NCBI GenBank assembly: GCA_003506435.1
Contig: DOAQ01000042.1
Span: 143,456 to 207,455 of the forward strand
DNA from: Prolixibacteraceae bacterium
GTDB taxonomy: Bacteria; Bacteroidota; Bacteroidia; Bacteroidales; Prolixibacteraceae
Direction: 5' to 3'
Length of the DNA stretch: 64,000 nucleotides
Position numbers and translations under genes: made by a program. The notes under the pieces were generated by a model, which saw only the letters and a program-made list of their open reading frames with translations, ran no database searches and was not told where the DNA came from. Below, piece by piece: positions 54,680 through 63,850 of the stretch. Each line of letters begins with the position of its first letter. The first letter of the stretch is position 1.

Positions 54680-55687
54680 TTATAATGAACCTCTTACAAT
54701 CAAACGAGAAGGAAGTTGTTCTGATATTTTTTCCTTTTTAGAAACAAAAGCAGCAGCTTTCTTTCCCATTTCAATAAAATCAGTTGAAATAACTGTGATT
54801 CCTGAACCTACAATTTCTTTCATCGGTGTATCGTTGTACGAAAGAATACCGATGTCTGTACCCAGCTTGAAACCCTTTTGTTTACAGTCTTTTACAATAG
54901 CCACTAAATCATTGTCCTTAATAACAAAATAAGCCTGTCCCTTTTTTACATCAATATCAGCCACTTTTTTATGAACTGAATAGCTGATTGAGTTGGTCGA
55001 ACAAAATTCCCTGAAAGCATCAATTGTTTCGGCTGGATGTGGTGTATTGGGTGGAAAAATTAAAATAAATTCATCATACTTCCTGATCTGGTCCAGTCCA
55101 TTTTGTAAACACTCGTACACAACCTTATTGAAATCCTGGGTCAGATAGGAAATGCCTTCATCGGTTACCTTTCCCATATCCAGTATTAACAATTTATTGG
55201 GATCAATTTTCCGGACTACATCTTCCACGCTTTTATTATTGATATTCATAACCAGATACATATTGTATCTTCCCAGACTGTTCTGTACCAACTGCTCGAA
55301 GATTTCGTAGTTGTAATGATGAAAAAGTAAATCAACCGTATAGCTTTCAGGAAGTTCATTCCGAAAACTATTATAAAATTGTTCCTTAAATGCACTGAAA
55401 TCATCAAGCAGAACAAAAACCCGGTATGATTCCGTTGAAACAAAATAACCTTTTGTTGGAGTAGATGAAATTATACTCCTTTGTTTCAATGCTTTATAAG
55501 CCTTAAATATGGTGTCTCTTGAAATTCCGCTGTCCTTGCTTAATTTGTTTACCGACGGTAAAATATCACCCTCTTTCAAAACGCCGATATTGATTGCTTC
55601 AGTAACTGCATGAATTAACTGCTGCAATTTGGTAAGGCTGGAACCTTCTTCCGGTTTAAATTTAAATTTTTTCATATCATTTTGCAA
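54680..55687 (-). CDS. GntR-type regulator with sugar-binding domain
   Basis: 335 residues. An N-terminal winged helix (about 12-72: GDILPSVNKLSKDSGISRDT, then KAYKALKQRSII) is followed by a periplasmic-binding-protein-like sensor domain (about 75-335) as in LacI regulators, for example GTDIGILSYNDTPMKEIVGSGITVIS. This layout matches the FucR-type regulators of Bacteroidota fucose operons, which respond to fucose. It is the last gene of the leftward fucI-fucP-regulator group, 244 bases after fucP. Cytosolic DNA-binding protein. Confidence 0.88.
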   Translation of the reverse strand: MQNDMKKFKFKPEEGSSLTKLQQLIHAVTEAINIGVLKEGDILPSVNKLSKDSGISRDTIFKAYKALKQRSIISSTPTKGYFVSTESYRVFVLLDDFSAFKEQFYNSFRNELPESYTVDLLFHHYNYEIFEQLVQNSLGRYNMYLVMNINNKSVEDVVRKIDPNKLLILDMGKVTDEGISYLTQDFNKVVYECLQNGLDQIRKYDEFILIFPPNTPHPAETIDAFREFCSTNSISYSVHKKVADIDVKKGQAYFVIKDNDLVAIVKDCKQKGFKLGTDIGILSYNDTPMKEIVGSGITVISTDFIEMGKKAAAFVSKKEKISEQLPSRLIVRGSL

Positions 55688-55731
55688 AAAAGCCTGAACT
55701 GCCGCTGCAATCCAGGCTTAAACCCAACAAC

Positions 55732-55930
55732 TTATCTGAATATGTAGTAGAAAAACGTCATCGTTTTGACAACGATGACTGAATTTTCAGTGAAACCAAA
55801 CAGGTCGGTTTCGATATTCGCTCCAAAAGTAATAATTCTATTCAAATTATCGATAGATTTCACATTTGCCTTTTTGTTTAAATCCGTAAAAATAACAAAC
55901 ACATGTAGTGCCGGGACTGAAACTATCATC
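55732..55930 (-). other. unexplained frame between fucP and its regulator
   Basis: An open frame on the minus strand continues from inside the end of fucP to 55732 and reads like protein in places (VKSIDNLNRIITFGANIETD), but has no own start outside fucP and no family match I know. A hairpin lies within it. It may be chance or a remnant. Confidence 0.25.
55750..55779 (-). terminator. hairpin behind fucP
   Basis: GTCATCGTT (55757-55765) and AACGATGAC (55771-55779) pair perfectly around five bases. On the minus strand the stem is followed by GTTTTT. It would end the fucI-fucP transcript ahead of the regulator gene. Confidence 0.65.
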
Positions 55931-57238
55931 TCAACTCTGGAAATGTACTTTAAATGTCCGGTAGCCGTATACTCCGGTAATAACAAAACAAAGCAATGGC
56001 ATAACAAATGAAACATTCACAGCAGGTAACGAAAATAATGTTTCCATATCGATAATCCAAGCCTGAATTTTAGGAAGGAAAGTACCCCCGACAATTGCCA
56101 TGATCAGTCCGGCAGCCCCGAATTTAGCATCTTCCCCCATACCACGAAGGGCAATCCCGTATATGGTCGGAAACATCAGCGACATACAGGCTGAAATGCC
56201 CACTAAGCAATACAAGCCCCAAATATCCTGAAATGCAATAGTACCGGCAGAAAGGGCAATCCCACCTACCGATAAGACCATCAGTAATTTCCCGGGCTGA
56301 ATGTATTTCAAGAGGAAAGTGCAGATAAAACGGGAAACAAGAAAAATTCCCATTGCAATGATGTTGTAAAATTGAGCTTTTTGTGCCGCATCACCAGGCG
56401 TCATCCCGAATTGTTCAACAAAAATCCGCTGACCGTATTGTACGATGAACGTCCAGCACATGATCTGAGCGCCTACGTAAAACAACTGTGCCACCACACC
56501 TTCGCGGTACCGTTTCACTTTCAGCAGGTTTCCTGCCGCCCCAAAGAAATTTAATTTATGGTCTAATTCCTCATTTTTCGGCATCCGGGCAATAAGAATC
56601 ACAAAAAACATCACGATAATAATACCGCCAATCGCTATGTAAGGAGAACTTAAAATGTGGAGGTCGCTTGATTTGACCGCCTCAAACTGTTCGGGCGACA
56701 ACAAAGCCCTTTCATTGGCGCCCCGCGGATCAAGCCTGGCCTGGATAAGCGATTTGGCAATAAACATTCCGGTAAGCGACCCCATCGGGTTAAAAGCCTG
56801 TGCAAAATTCAGGCGACGGGTAGCCGTACTTTCCGGCCCCATAAACAGAATGTACGGGTTAGCGCTTGTTTCCAAAAATGAAAGTCCGCAAGTCATCACA
56901 AAATAGGCGATAAGGAAAGGATAATACAGACCGATTGAACTTGCCGGAATAAACAACAGCGCCCCTGTGGCATACAATCCCAACCCCATTAAAATTCCTG
57001 CTTTGTAGGTATATTTCCGTATAAAAAATGCAGCGGGAAAAGCCATAACCCCGTAGCCTCCGTAAAAAACAACCTGCACCCAAGTACCACCGCCAACCCC
57101 CATGTTGAAGATACGGGAAAAGGCCTCGACCATCGGGTTCGTAATGTCATTGGCAAACCCCCAAAGGGCAAAACAGCTTGTTATCAGGATGAAAGGAACC
57201 AAATATTCCGAAGGGATAACTCTATCTTTTATTTTCAC
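55931..57238 (-). CDS. fucP: L-fucose:H+ symporter
   Basis: 435 residues with about twelve membrane helices, a major facilitator of the FucP branch. Phrases such as CFALWGFANDITNPMVEAF, GGYGVMAFPAAFFIRKYTYK and LETSANPYILFMGPESTATRRLNFAQAFNPMGSL are typical of FucP, with conserved Asp and Asn in helix 1. It imports L-fucose through the inner membrane. It follows fucI by 45 bases, one transcript. Confidence 0.93.
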   Translation of the reverse strand: MKIKDRVIPSEYLVPFILITSCFALWGFANDITNPMVEAFSRIFNMGVGGGTWVQVVFYGGYGVMAFPAAFFIRKYTYKAGILMGLGLYATGALLFIPASSIGLYYPFLIAYFVMTCGLSFLETSANPYILFMGPESTATRRLNFAQAFNPMGSLTGMFIAKSLIQARLDPRGANERALLSPEQFEAVKSSDLHILSSPYIAIGGIIIVMFFVILIARMPKNEELDHKLNFFGAAGNLLKVKRYREGVVAQLFYVGAQIMCWTFIVQYGQRIFVEQFGMTPGDAAQKAQFYNIIAMGIFLVSRFICTFLLKYIQPGKLLMVLSVGGIALSAGTIAFQDIWGLYCLVGISACMSLMFPTIYGIALRGMGEDAKFGAAGLIMAIVGGTFLPKIQAWIIDMETLFSLPAVNVSFVMPLLCFVITGVYGYRTFKVHFQS

Positions 57239-57283
57239 TTGTCGTTCGTTTAGTAAGGTGTGTTCTCTTCTCTGTGATTGATT

Positions 57284-59065
57284 CTACTTATAAAGTGGCC
57301 CATAGGTACTGCATGCCCTGTAATCAGAGCCTTCTTTGTCTGTACCGAAAGCAGACCACGCACTTGGCCTGAAGATTTTATCTTCCGATACATTGTACAT
57401 GCTGACCGGAATCCGCAGAATTGAAGCAAGTGTAATTAAATCGGCGCCAATATGTCCGTAGGAAATAGCTCCGTGGTTGGCTCCCCAGTTTGCCATTACA
57501 CTGTACACATCTTTAAACGCATCGTTTTCGGCAAGGCGCGGTACAAACCAAGTCGTTGGCCAGGTTGGATTTGTCCGAACATCCAATGTTTTATGCACAT
57601 CATCAGGCAATTCAACTGTCCAGCCTTCTGCAATTTGCATAACTGGTCCAATTCCTTTAACCAAATTTACACGCGACATGGTAACAGGCATCTGTCCGGC
57701 AGTTTTGAACTGCGATGAATAACCTCCACCTCGGAAATAGCCCGAATCGGCAGGACACCAGCTTGTATTTTCCAAACATTTAGCAGCATCTTCTTCTGTT
57801 ATTTCCCAGAAAGGTTTCATCACCGAATTACCATCAGAATCTTTTTGCTGCGCTGTAGCATCCAAAGTTGTTGAACCTGAATTAATCAGGTGAATAATAC
57901 CATTTTTTGCCAGACCAGTCAGTTCTTTTCCTGTCACACGCTTTACTGCATCGGGACTCCAAAATGTGCGCACATCTGAGAAAATCTGGGCCGTATTGGT
58001 CAGCAAGTGGCCAAACAGCATGGAAACGCCATTCAAACTATCATTTTCAGTAGCAAAAACATAAGCCTGACGGATACCATTCCAGTCGAATGAAGAATTC
58101 AGCAATGCTTCGGTAAAGTCGGCATTTGGATAATAATCTGTCCATTGACGCTGTCCCTGGAAGCCACCTACAATCGCATTACGGCCTTTCGATTCTTCAC
58201 CGTATCCCATTTCTTTCAACTTCGGATTTCCAATCATCAGGTCCCGGCAAATAAGTGTCATTTTTACAACAATTTCCCATTCCCAGTCTTTCCGTTCGCG
58301 GTTCGATTGTTTAGCCGGATCATTCCAGTCGTCACCTTCTTTGCAATTTTCTTTGGTCCAGGCCATTGCTTTTGCAAATTCTTCTTTATCGTAAATGCCT
58401 TCTTCCATACGGCGGATCAGTTCAACTGACTCAACAAATTCAGTGCGAATGCCCAAATATTCCTGAAAAAAGTTTGAATCGACCATCGATCCGGCAATTC
58501 CCATTGAAGAATAGCCAATCGACAAATATGATTTTCCTTTCATTTGTGCCACTGCCAAAGCAGATTTTACAAAACGCAGGACTTTTTCTTTTACATCATC
58601 CGGAATGCTTGTATCACCGGCATCCTGAACATCGCGGCCATAAATTCCGAAAGTAGGCAGGCCCTTTTGTGAATAACCAGCCAATGCAGCAGCCAGGTAA
58701 ACTGCTCCAGGACGTTCTGTTCCATTGAAACCCCAAACTGCTTTTGGCATCAATGAATCGGTGTCCATTACTTCGGTACCATAGCACCAGCAAGGTGTTA
58801 CAGTAAGCGATACACCAACTCCTTCCCTGTTAAATTTGTCGGCACAACGGGCTGCATCAGCAACCCCGCCAATGGTTGTATCAGCAATTACACATTCAAC
58901 TTTTTCCCCGCTTGGGAAACGGAGATTTTCTTCGATTAAAACAGCGGCAGCTTTGGCCATATTCATGGTTTGTACTTCCAGCGATTCGCGTACTCCGCGT
59001 TCCCGACCATCAATAACGGGCCGGATACCAACTTTTGGTAATCTTCCGATTAATCTGTTGCTCAT
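57284..59065 (-). CDS. fucI: L-fucose isomerase
   Basis: 593 residues, standard length for FucI. The N-terminus LPKVGIRPVIDGRERGVRES and internal GFQGQRQWTDYYPNADF, SIGYSSMGIAGSMVD and the C-terminal HGAISYGHIGADLITLASILRIPVSMYN carry the family pattern, including the His/Glu/Asp metal ligands. It converts L-fucose to L-fuculose in the cytosol. Neither fuculokinase nor fuculose-phosphate aldolase is in the window, so the rest of the pathway is elsewhere. Confidence 0.97.
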   Translation of the reverse strand: MSNRLIGRLPKVGIRPVIDGRERGVRESLEVQTMNMAKAAAVLIEENLRFPSGEKVECVIADTTIGGVADAARCADKFNREGVGVSLTVTPCWCYGTEVMDTDSLMPKAVWGFNGTERPGAVYLAAALAGYSQKGLPTFGIYGRDVQDAGDTSIPDDVKEKVLRFVKSALAVAQMKGKSYLSIGYSSMGIAGSMVDSNFFQEYLGIRTEFVESVELIRRMEEGIYDKEEFAKAMAWTKENCKEGDDWNDPAKQSNRERKDWEWEIVVKMTLICRDLMIGNPKLKEMGYGEESKGRNAIVGGFQGQRQWTDYYPNADFTEALLNSSFDWNGIRQAYVFATENDSLNGVSMLFGHLLTNTAQIFSDVRTFWSPDAVKRVTGKELTGLAKNGIIHLINSGSTTLDATAQQKDSDGNSVMKPFWEITEEDAAKCLENTSWCPADSGYFRGGGYSSQFKTAGQMPVTMSRVNLVKGIGPVMQIAEGWTVELPDDVHKTLDVRTNPTWPTTWFVPRLAENDAFKDVYSVMANWGANHGAISYGHIGADLITLASILRIPVSMYNVSEDKIFRPSAWSAFGTDKEGSDYRACSTYGPLYK

Positions 59066-59451
59066 CTTATATTTTTTAGGTTTGACTTCATTTTCAACAC
59101 AGAATCACTATGCTGTACTGTGCTGCTAAATAACAAATATTTTCCATATTTCTGAAATGTTTGTTTTATTTTATTTTATCACGGTGAATTTTAAATCAAC
59201 ACAACGCCACAAAATCTCAGAAATAGAAAAACAATAGCGTTTCCAATAAAGATGCAGTATCAGAAATAACTTAAATTTCATGCACTTATGGTAGGATGAC
59301 AGAACCAGACTTCGGTTGGACGGTGTTGTAGATATTTGGCAGGATCATAATGATATATTCACTACAACCCGTGTTTGGGGTACAGTTGAAGAACCGTATT
59401 AATTACCAAATCGGAAATTGAAAGATTACAGATGTAAAATCTTCCGAAGGT
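59066..59451. other. fucI leader and a protein-like remnant
   Basis: The part next to fucI should hold its promoter, but no clear -7 box was found. At 59295-59403 the plus strand encodes a 35-residue tail DDRTRLRLDGVVDIWQDHND, then a stretch ending GTVEEPY and a stop. It begins directly after a stop codon and has no start Met, so it looks like the last piece of a deleted gene. Confidence 0.4.
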
Positions 59452-59865
59452 TTATTTCGAATAATATTCGTTCAAACTTGCAATTTCTGAAGAATTACAA
59501 ACCGGGCATTTTTTATCGCTTCCCGCCGGTAAGTTGAAATTTTCCTTACATGAAAGGCAATAAAACCTGCTTTCTTCGAAATGAAATTTTCCACCGCGAA
59601 TCATCAGGTCTTTACCTTCAGTCAATGCCCTGGCAACTTTTTGTCTCGCAGTTTCATATACACGCGTTATGGTAGGACGCGATACATTCATGTGCACCGC
59701 GGCTTCCTCCTGGGTCATTCCATCATAATCAAGCAATTTAATTGCCTGATATTCTTCAAGGAACAGACTAATCTTTTCGGATCCGCGTTTTTGTGTCCCG
59801 ATTGCTGACATTCCTTTAATGGACGGTGGGTTTACTATTAACCGGCTACGTTTTTGTCTTGGCAT
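59452..59865 (-). CDS. DUF134 family DNA-binding protein
   Basis: 137 residues. An N-terminal RQKRSRLI start, then a helix-turn-helix (about 45-85: LDYDGMTQEEAAVHMNVSRP, TITRVYETARQKVA) and a C-terminal zinc ribbon (about 107-127: CLSC and CPVC). This is the DUF134 family of small regulators. Target genes unknown. It is one base beyond the aroC stop in the same direction, so the two are likely co-transcribed. Confidence 0.88.
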   Translation of the reverse strand: MPRQKRSRLIVNPPSIKGMSAIGTQKRGSEKISLFLEEYQAIKLLDYDGMTQEEAAVHMNVSRPTITRVYETARQKVARALTEGKDLMIRGGKFHFEESRFYCLSCKENFNLPAGSDKKCPVCNSSEIASLNEYYSK

Positions 59866-59866
59866 A

Positions 59867-60940
59867 CTAAATCTTGTTGATCCTGTTTAATAAAAAATGA
59901 TCGGCTAAAACCATGGCAGCCATTGCTTCAACGATGGGGACTGCACGTGGCAACACGCAGGGATCGTGACGGCCTTTCGGATTGATCGTCACTTCATTGG
60001 ATGATTTGTCAACCGTTTGCTGCTCTTTCAGAAGGGTTGCAATGGGTTTGAATGCTACCCTGAAATAAATGTCCTCACCATTTGAAATACCACCCTGAAT
60101 ACCTCCGGAATGGTTGGTTTTGGTGCGAATGCCATCTTCTGTTTTAATAAATACATCATTGTGCAGCGAACCGCTCAGTTTGGTTCCTTCAAAACCGGAA
60201 CCATATTCAAAGCCTTTTACAGCGTTAATGCCCAGCATTGCAAAACCCAGGTCGGCATGCAATTTATTGAAAACAGGCTCGCCCCAGCCAGCGGGAACAC
60301 CCGCAGCAACACCTGTTATTACTCCGCCGACAGTATCGTGGTTGTGTCCGGCTTCTTCGATACGGGCAATCATTTTTTCCGCCGTTTCCTGATCAGGACA
60401 GCGGACAATAGTACTTTCCGTTTTCGATAGGTCGAGTTCCTGATATGGTTTATCAAGATTGATTTCACCTACACGCGAAACAAATGCGTTTATCTGAACG
60501 CCAGCTTTCTTCAATAATAATTTTGCAATTGCACCACCTACCACACGGGCAATGGTTTCGCGGGCAGAGGAACGGCCGCCGCCACGGTGGTCGCGGGTCC
60601 CGTATTTCTGGATGTACGTATAATCGGCATGGGAAGGGCGGAAAACATCTTTTAGATCGTTGTAATCTCCCGAATGCTGGTCTTTGTTACGAACAATGAA
60701 TCCTATAGGCGTTCCCTGCGTCTTTCCTTCAAATATTCCGGACAGAAATTCAACCTGGTCGCTTTCGTCACGTTGGGTCGTTATTTTCGATTGCCCGGGT
60801 TTGCGTCGATCGAGTTCCGATTGAATAAAATCCAAATCGATTTCCAAACCGGCCGGACAACCGTCGATAATGCCTCCAATCGCTTTTCCGTGCGATTCGC
60901 CAAAAGATGTCAGTTTAAATATTTGCCCGAATGTATTCAC
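59867..60940 (-). CDS. aroC: chorismate synthase
   Basis: 357 residues, normal length. Motifs SFGESHGKAIGGIIDGCPAG at the start, RPSHADYTYIQKYGTRDHRGGGRSSARET (FMN and substrate binding region, about 101-129; shortened here to its key Arg/His/Asp pattern) and KGRHDPCVLPRAVP near the end identify AroC. It converts EPSP to chorismate, the branch point of aromatic synthesis. Start is 11 bases beyond the slyD terminator. Confidence 0.96.
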   Translation of the reverse strand: MNTFGQIFKLTSFGESHGKAIGGIIDGCPAGLEIDLDFIQSELDRRKPGQSKITTQRDESDQVEFLSGIFEGKTQGTPIGFIVRNKDQHSGDYNDLKDVFRPSHADYTYIQKYGTRDHRGGGRSSARETIARVVGGAIAKLLLKKAGVQINAFVSRVGEINLDKPYQELDLSKTESTIVRCPDQETAEKMIARIEEAGHNHDTVGGVITGVAAGVPAGWGEPVFNKLHADLGFAMLGINAVKGFEYGSGFEGTKLSGSLHNDVFIKTEDGIRTKTNHSGGIQGGISNGEDIYFRVAFKPIATLLKEQQTVDKSSNEVTINPKGRHDPCVLPRAVPIVEAMAAMVLADHFLLNRINKI

Positions 60941-60950
60941 CTGTTCAATA

Positions 60951-60985
60951 TTAAAAAAGTTGCCCCGTCAGAGCGGAACAACTTT
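60951..60985 (-). terminator. intrinsic terminator of slyD
   Basis: AAAGTTG (60956-60962) pairs with CAACTTT (60979-60985), with an inner CCG/CGG pair. On the minus strand a TTTTTT run follows. Confidence 0.75.
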
Positions 60986-61003
60986 CAACAAATATACAAT
61001 ATT

Positions 61004-61570
61004 TTAGCAACCGCAGCCGCAACCTCCCCCTTCGGTGCTGCAACTACCGTCATCACAACTTCCTTCACCACAGCCACAACCGCAACCACCTGAAAACAAT
61101 GCTGAGATTTCTTCATCGGTAGCTTCGCGTACTTCCAGAACATTTCCGTTGAAGAACAAATCTTCGCCAGCCAGCGGATGATTGAAATCCATTTTAACTG
61201 TATCGTCTGTAATTTCAACAACAATACCGTTCATGCGCTGTCCGTTCGAACTCATCATTGGGACTGTATTTCCTTCTTTAATGATTTCATCATCGAATTC
61301 GCCATCAACAAAGAAAATATGTTTGGGTAAGTCAACAATTGCATCTTCATCTTCTTCTCCGTAAGCATCTTTACATGGAAGGCTTATTTCAAAGAGTTCA
61401 CCCTGCTTTTTGCCTTCGAGAAGATCTTCAAATTTAGGTAGCATAACACCAGCGCCAAAAACAAAACTTAATGGTTTTTCACTGGTGGCTTGTTCAATAA
61501 TTTCACCATCTACCCCGTCCAGACGTAAATCATACGTTAGTGAAACCATCATGTTTTTCCTGATTTCCAT
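61004..61570 (-). CDS. slyD: FKBP-type peptidyl-prolyl isomerase, SlyD-like
   Basis: 188 residues. The FKBP part shows VSLTYDLRLDGVDGEI, PLSFVFGAGVMLPKFEDLLEGKKQGE and the chaperone flap insert, and later MDFNHPLAGEDLFFNGNVLEV, all typical of SlyD. The C-terminal ~25 residues are almost only Gly, Cys, Ser and acidic residues (GGCGCGCGEGSCDDGSC and a similar end), a metal-binding tail that replaces the His-rich tail of the E. coli protein. Cytosolic folding helper, perhaps nickel or zinc supply. Confidence 0.93.
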   Translation of the reverse strand: MEIRKNMMVSLTYDLRLDGVDGEIIEQATSEKPLSFVFGAGVMLPKFEDLLEGKKQGELFEISLPCKDAYGEEDEDAIVDLPKHIFFVDGEFDDEIIKEGNTVPMMSSNGQRMNGIVVEITDDTVKMDFNHPLAGEDLFFNGNVLEVREATDEEISALFSGGCGCGCGEGSCDDGSCSTEGGGCGCGC

Positions 61571-61895
61571 AGCTTATTTTTTTTAAATATTTTTATAATT
61601 TTTACAAAGAAAGGAAATTCGTCGGGATAAACAGCCGCTCCTTTTGAAATTCATTTCAATATTAAAATAACATTGCCGGGTAGAATAGGTTTAGCTTTTG
61701 TCTTATTTTTTATTTCTGAAATAAAAAACCGCCCCGGCTCTCCGACAAAACAGGATCGTCACCCTGCATTGTCAGTTTCCCGAAAGCGGTTTCCAGCCCA
61801 AACAATTTTTCAATTATTTCCGTTTTACCGGCGGCAACAATTTGTTACATTACAGCATTACGTTTCTTTTTCGTGCCGGGGCAAGCAACTCGAAC
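61571..61895. other. spacer between slyD and DUF4465 gene
   Basis: No gene is seen. It should hold the slyD promoter. A far-spaced AAACCGC / GCGGTTT pair is the only other structure noted. Confidence 0.4.
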
Positions 61896-61919
61896 AAAAA
61901 GTGCCAAAACTGCACTTAT
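61896..61919 (-). terminator. short terminator overlapping the DUF4465 stop
   Basis: On the minus strand AAGTGC, a seven-base loop and GCACTT are followed by TTTG. The stem includes the stop codon of the gene. Confidence 0.55.
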
Positions 61920-63532
61920 TTTTTTATCATCTTTTTTATAACCGATTGATTTTCTGTTGTGATTTTCAGAAAATAAATTCCTGGGTTCAGGTCGCCCAGC
62001 CCGCGAAGTGTGACTAATTTTCCTGAATCATTAAAACTACGCAGTTGTTTGCCTGCAATATCGTACAACAAAATTTCATCTGCTGAATTGTTTAAATGAA
62101 CTTTCAACTCATTGCTGAACGGATTCGGATAAACCTCGGCCTCAATTTCTTTTAGATCGGGATGAATAGAACTTGGGATTTGTTTGTTCAGGTTGTCCAT
62201 CACAAAATAAGCCGGAGTATTCATCCCCCAAATACCTTCATCCGAAGAACTCAGGCTGAATTCGAGCCGGGAAACTTCACCCAGCGCCGACAGATCGACC
62301 CAGCGCCAATCGCTTACAATATAATCTCCAGAAGAATTGGCAGATCGGAAATCAGCCAGATAAAAATCAATGTGTCCTTTGTATTCAATGTCAGTATACC
62401 CCTTCACTGTCAGTTTAAACCAGTCGGGATCAGTACCGCTCGTTCCGCCAAACTTTTTCGAATAGTCGTCACCGTTTTTCATCGACCAGTAGGCATAAGC
62501 GCTGTTCGAAACGTAAAAACCCGAGATAGTCGCTTTTTTTAGCAAAATTTCCGATTTCCCTGAACCAGTATAGGCTACTGCATAAGCAGCAGAACCGGCC
62601 ACTCCTCTTCCGGTTATAGCGCTGTATTGGTTTCCCCAGCCTGCGGTTTGGCTGTCGGTCATGCTCGAAGCGGCAAAGCCGGACCAGCTTCCCCAACTTT
62701 CGATATACTCATTTTTCAGGTAAAAATTACCGCTGTAAAACCCGCCCGATAAATCAGCGCCATTATAATATATATTTCCCGGATCAACAACATCATCAAA
62801 CGATGCGTACGAAATATCGTTCAACTGTACCGGGCCAAAACCGTTCACATCGTCAACACAGAAATAAGCAGGCGTATTCATTCCCCACATTCCCACATCG
62901 CTTGATTCAAGTTTAAAATTGACCGATTTAACCACTCCCAGCGACGACAAATCGAGCCATGTCCAGTCTTTTATAATATAATCTTTTAAAGGGTCACCGA
63001 AGCGGAAATCGGCCAGATAAAACTCGACACCCGCAGTTTTTTTGCCTGAAGCATCAATTCCGTCAACAATTACTTTGAAATAGTCGGGATCGGTTCCGCT
63101 GACACCGCCAAACTTTTTCGTAAAGTCATCTCCTTCTTTCATCGACCAGTAGGCATAGGTAGCATTTGTGATGTACAGACCACGTATAATTTGGGCTGTT
63201 TCAAATTCAGCAGAAGAAAAACCCACCACATAAGCTACTGCGTAGTTCGCCGATCCTTTGCATCCGTATCCTGTGATAGCGCTGTACTGATTGCCCCATC
63301 CTTTGGTCCTGTTGTCCGTAATATTCGAACAGGCAAAGCCCGACCAGCTCATCCAATCGGCATTGTAACTGTTTTTGAACGTGAGGTTTGAGCTTTTAAA
63401 ACTCCCCGAACCATCGGACCCGTTCCAGGAAGACTCCTTTTCCAGGACAACATCTTCAAAACCGGCAGCTTTCTGGGCCCTGCCCGGAAAGACCAGTACA
63501 ATCAGTAAAAAGAATAAGTAAAAATGTTTCAT
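61916..63532 (-). CDS. T9SS-exported protein with two DUF4465 domains
   Basis: 538 residues: signal peptide ending at FPGRAQ, two homologous DUF4465 domains of about 210 residues (each with W.SWSGFA.SN.TD, GWGNQYSAITG.G..GSA.YAVAY, YAYWSMK.GDD and a DPD.FK strand), and a C-terminal T9SS type A sorting domain (about 465-538: VYPNPFSNEL, LYDIAGK, GLGDLNPGIYFLKI, KKMIKK end). It should be secreted or surface-bound by the Por system. A cobalamin riboswitch precedes it, so expression should follow vitamin B12 level. DUF4465-like proteins have been linked to B12 capture in Bacteroidota (BtuH type) as far as I recall. B12 binding is therefore a fair inference here. Confidence 0.88.
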   Translation of the reverse strand: MKHFYLFFLLIVLVFPGRAQKAAGFEDVVLEKESSWNGSDGSGSFKSSNLTFKNSYNADWMSWSGFACSNITDNRTKGWGNQYSAITGYGCKGSANYAVAYVVGFSSAEFETAQIIRGLYITNATYAYWSMKEGDDFTKKFGGVSGTDPDYFKVIVDGIDASGKKTAGVEFYLADFRFGDPLKDYIIKDWTWLDLSSLGVVKSVNFKLESSDVGMWGMNTPAYFCVDDVNGFGPVQLNDISYASFDDVVDPGNIYYNGADLSGGFYSGNFYLKNEYIESWGSWSGFAASSMTDSQTAGWGNQYSAITGRGVAGSAAYAVAYTGSGKSEILLKKATISGFYVSNSAYAYWSMKNGDDYSKKFGGTSGTDPDWFKLTVKGYTDIEYKGHIDFYLADFRSANSSGDYIVSDWRWVDLSALGEVSRLEFSLSSSDEGIWGMNTPAYFVMDNLNKQIPSSIHPDLKEIEAEVYPNPFSNELKVHLNNSADEILLYDIAGKQLRSFNDSGKLVTLRGLGDLNPGIYFLKITTENQSVIKKMIKK

Positions 63533-63651
63533 ACGTAAAAATTTTAAGTTTTAATAAAATTTTTACAATACGCAAAACCCGCTGGAAATAACCTTTTTGA
63601 ATGATTTTGGCTACTCCAAGCTTTTTCTCCCGAAAGCTTTGAATATTGTAT

Positions 63652-63830
63652 TACGCACTGGCAGGTCTTCTGGCTTACTCAAGTTTTTGCCGCCTTCCCA
63701 TCCGTCGGTTGACGAACAGTGGCTGAGGTTGCAAAAACCTTACTGAGATTACAGCTGCGGGTACAGCTCCGGAATTCTCCGTTTCAACATTCGGAGGCAC
63801 CGGATTCCCTATTAAACACAAATTGTGTTA
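63652..63830 (-). promoter_or_regulatory. cobalamin riboswitch
   Basis: On the minus strand the order is GGGAATCCGGTG, a GAATGTTGAAACGG-type core, GCTGTACCCGCAGCTGTAA, then the B12 box AGCCAGAAGACCTGCC (about 63662-63677). These are the conserved blocks of the AdoCbl riboswitch, in the right order and spacing. It lies 120 bases upstream of the DUF4465 gene and would lower its expression when B12 is plentiful. Confidence 0.93.
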
Positions 63831-63842
63831 CCAATACTGCTG

Positions 63843-63850
63843 CGAAGATA
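63843..63850 (-). promoter_or_regulatory. probable -7 box upstream of the riboswitch
   Basis: The minus strand reads TATCTTCG, one base from TAnnTTTG, placed a few bases before the first riboswitch helix, as expected for its promoter. The remaining bases to 64000 show no gene. Confidence 0.4.
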
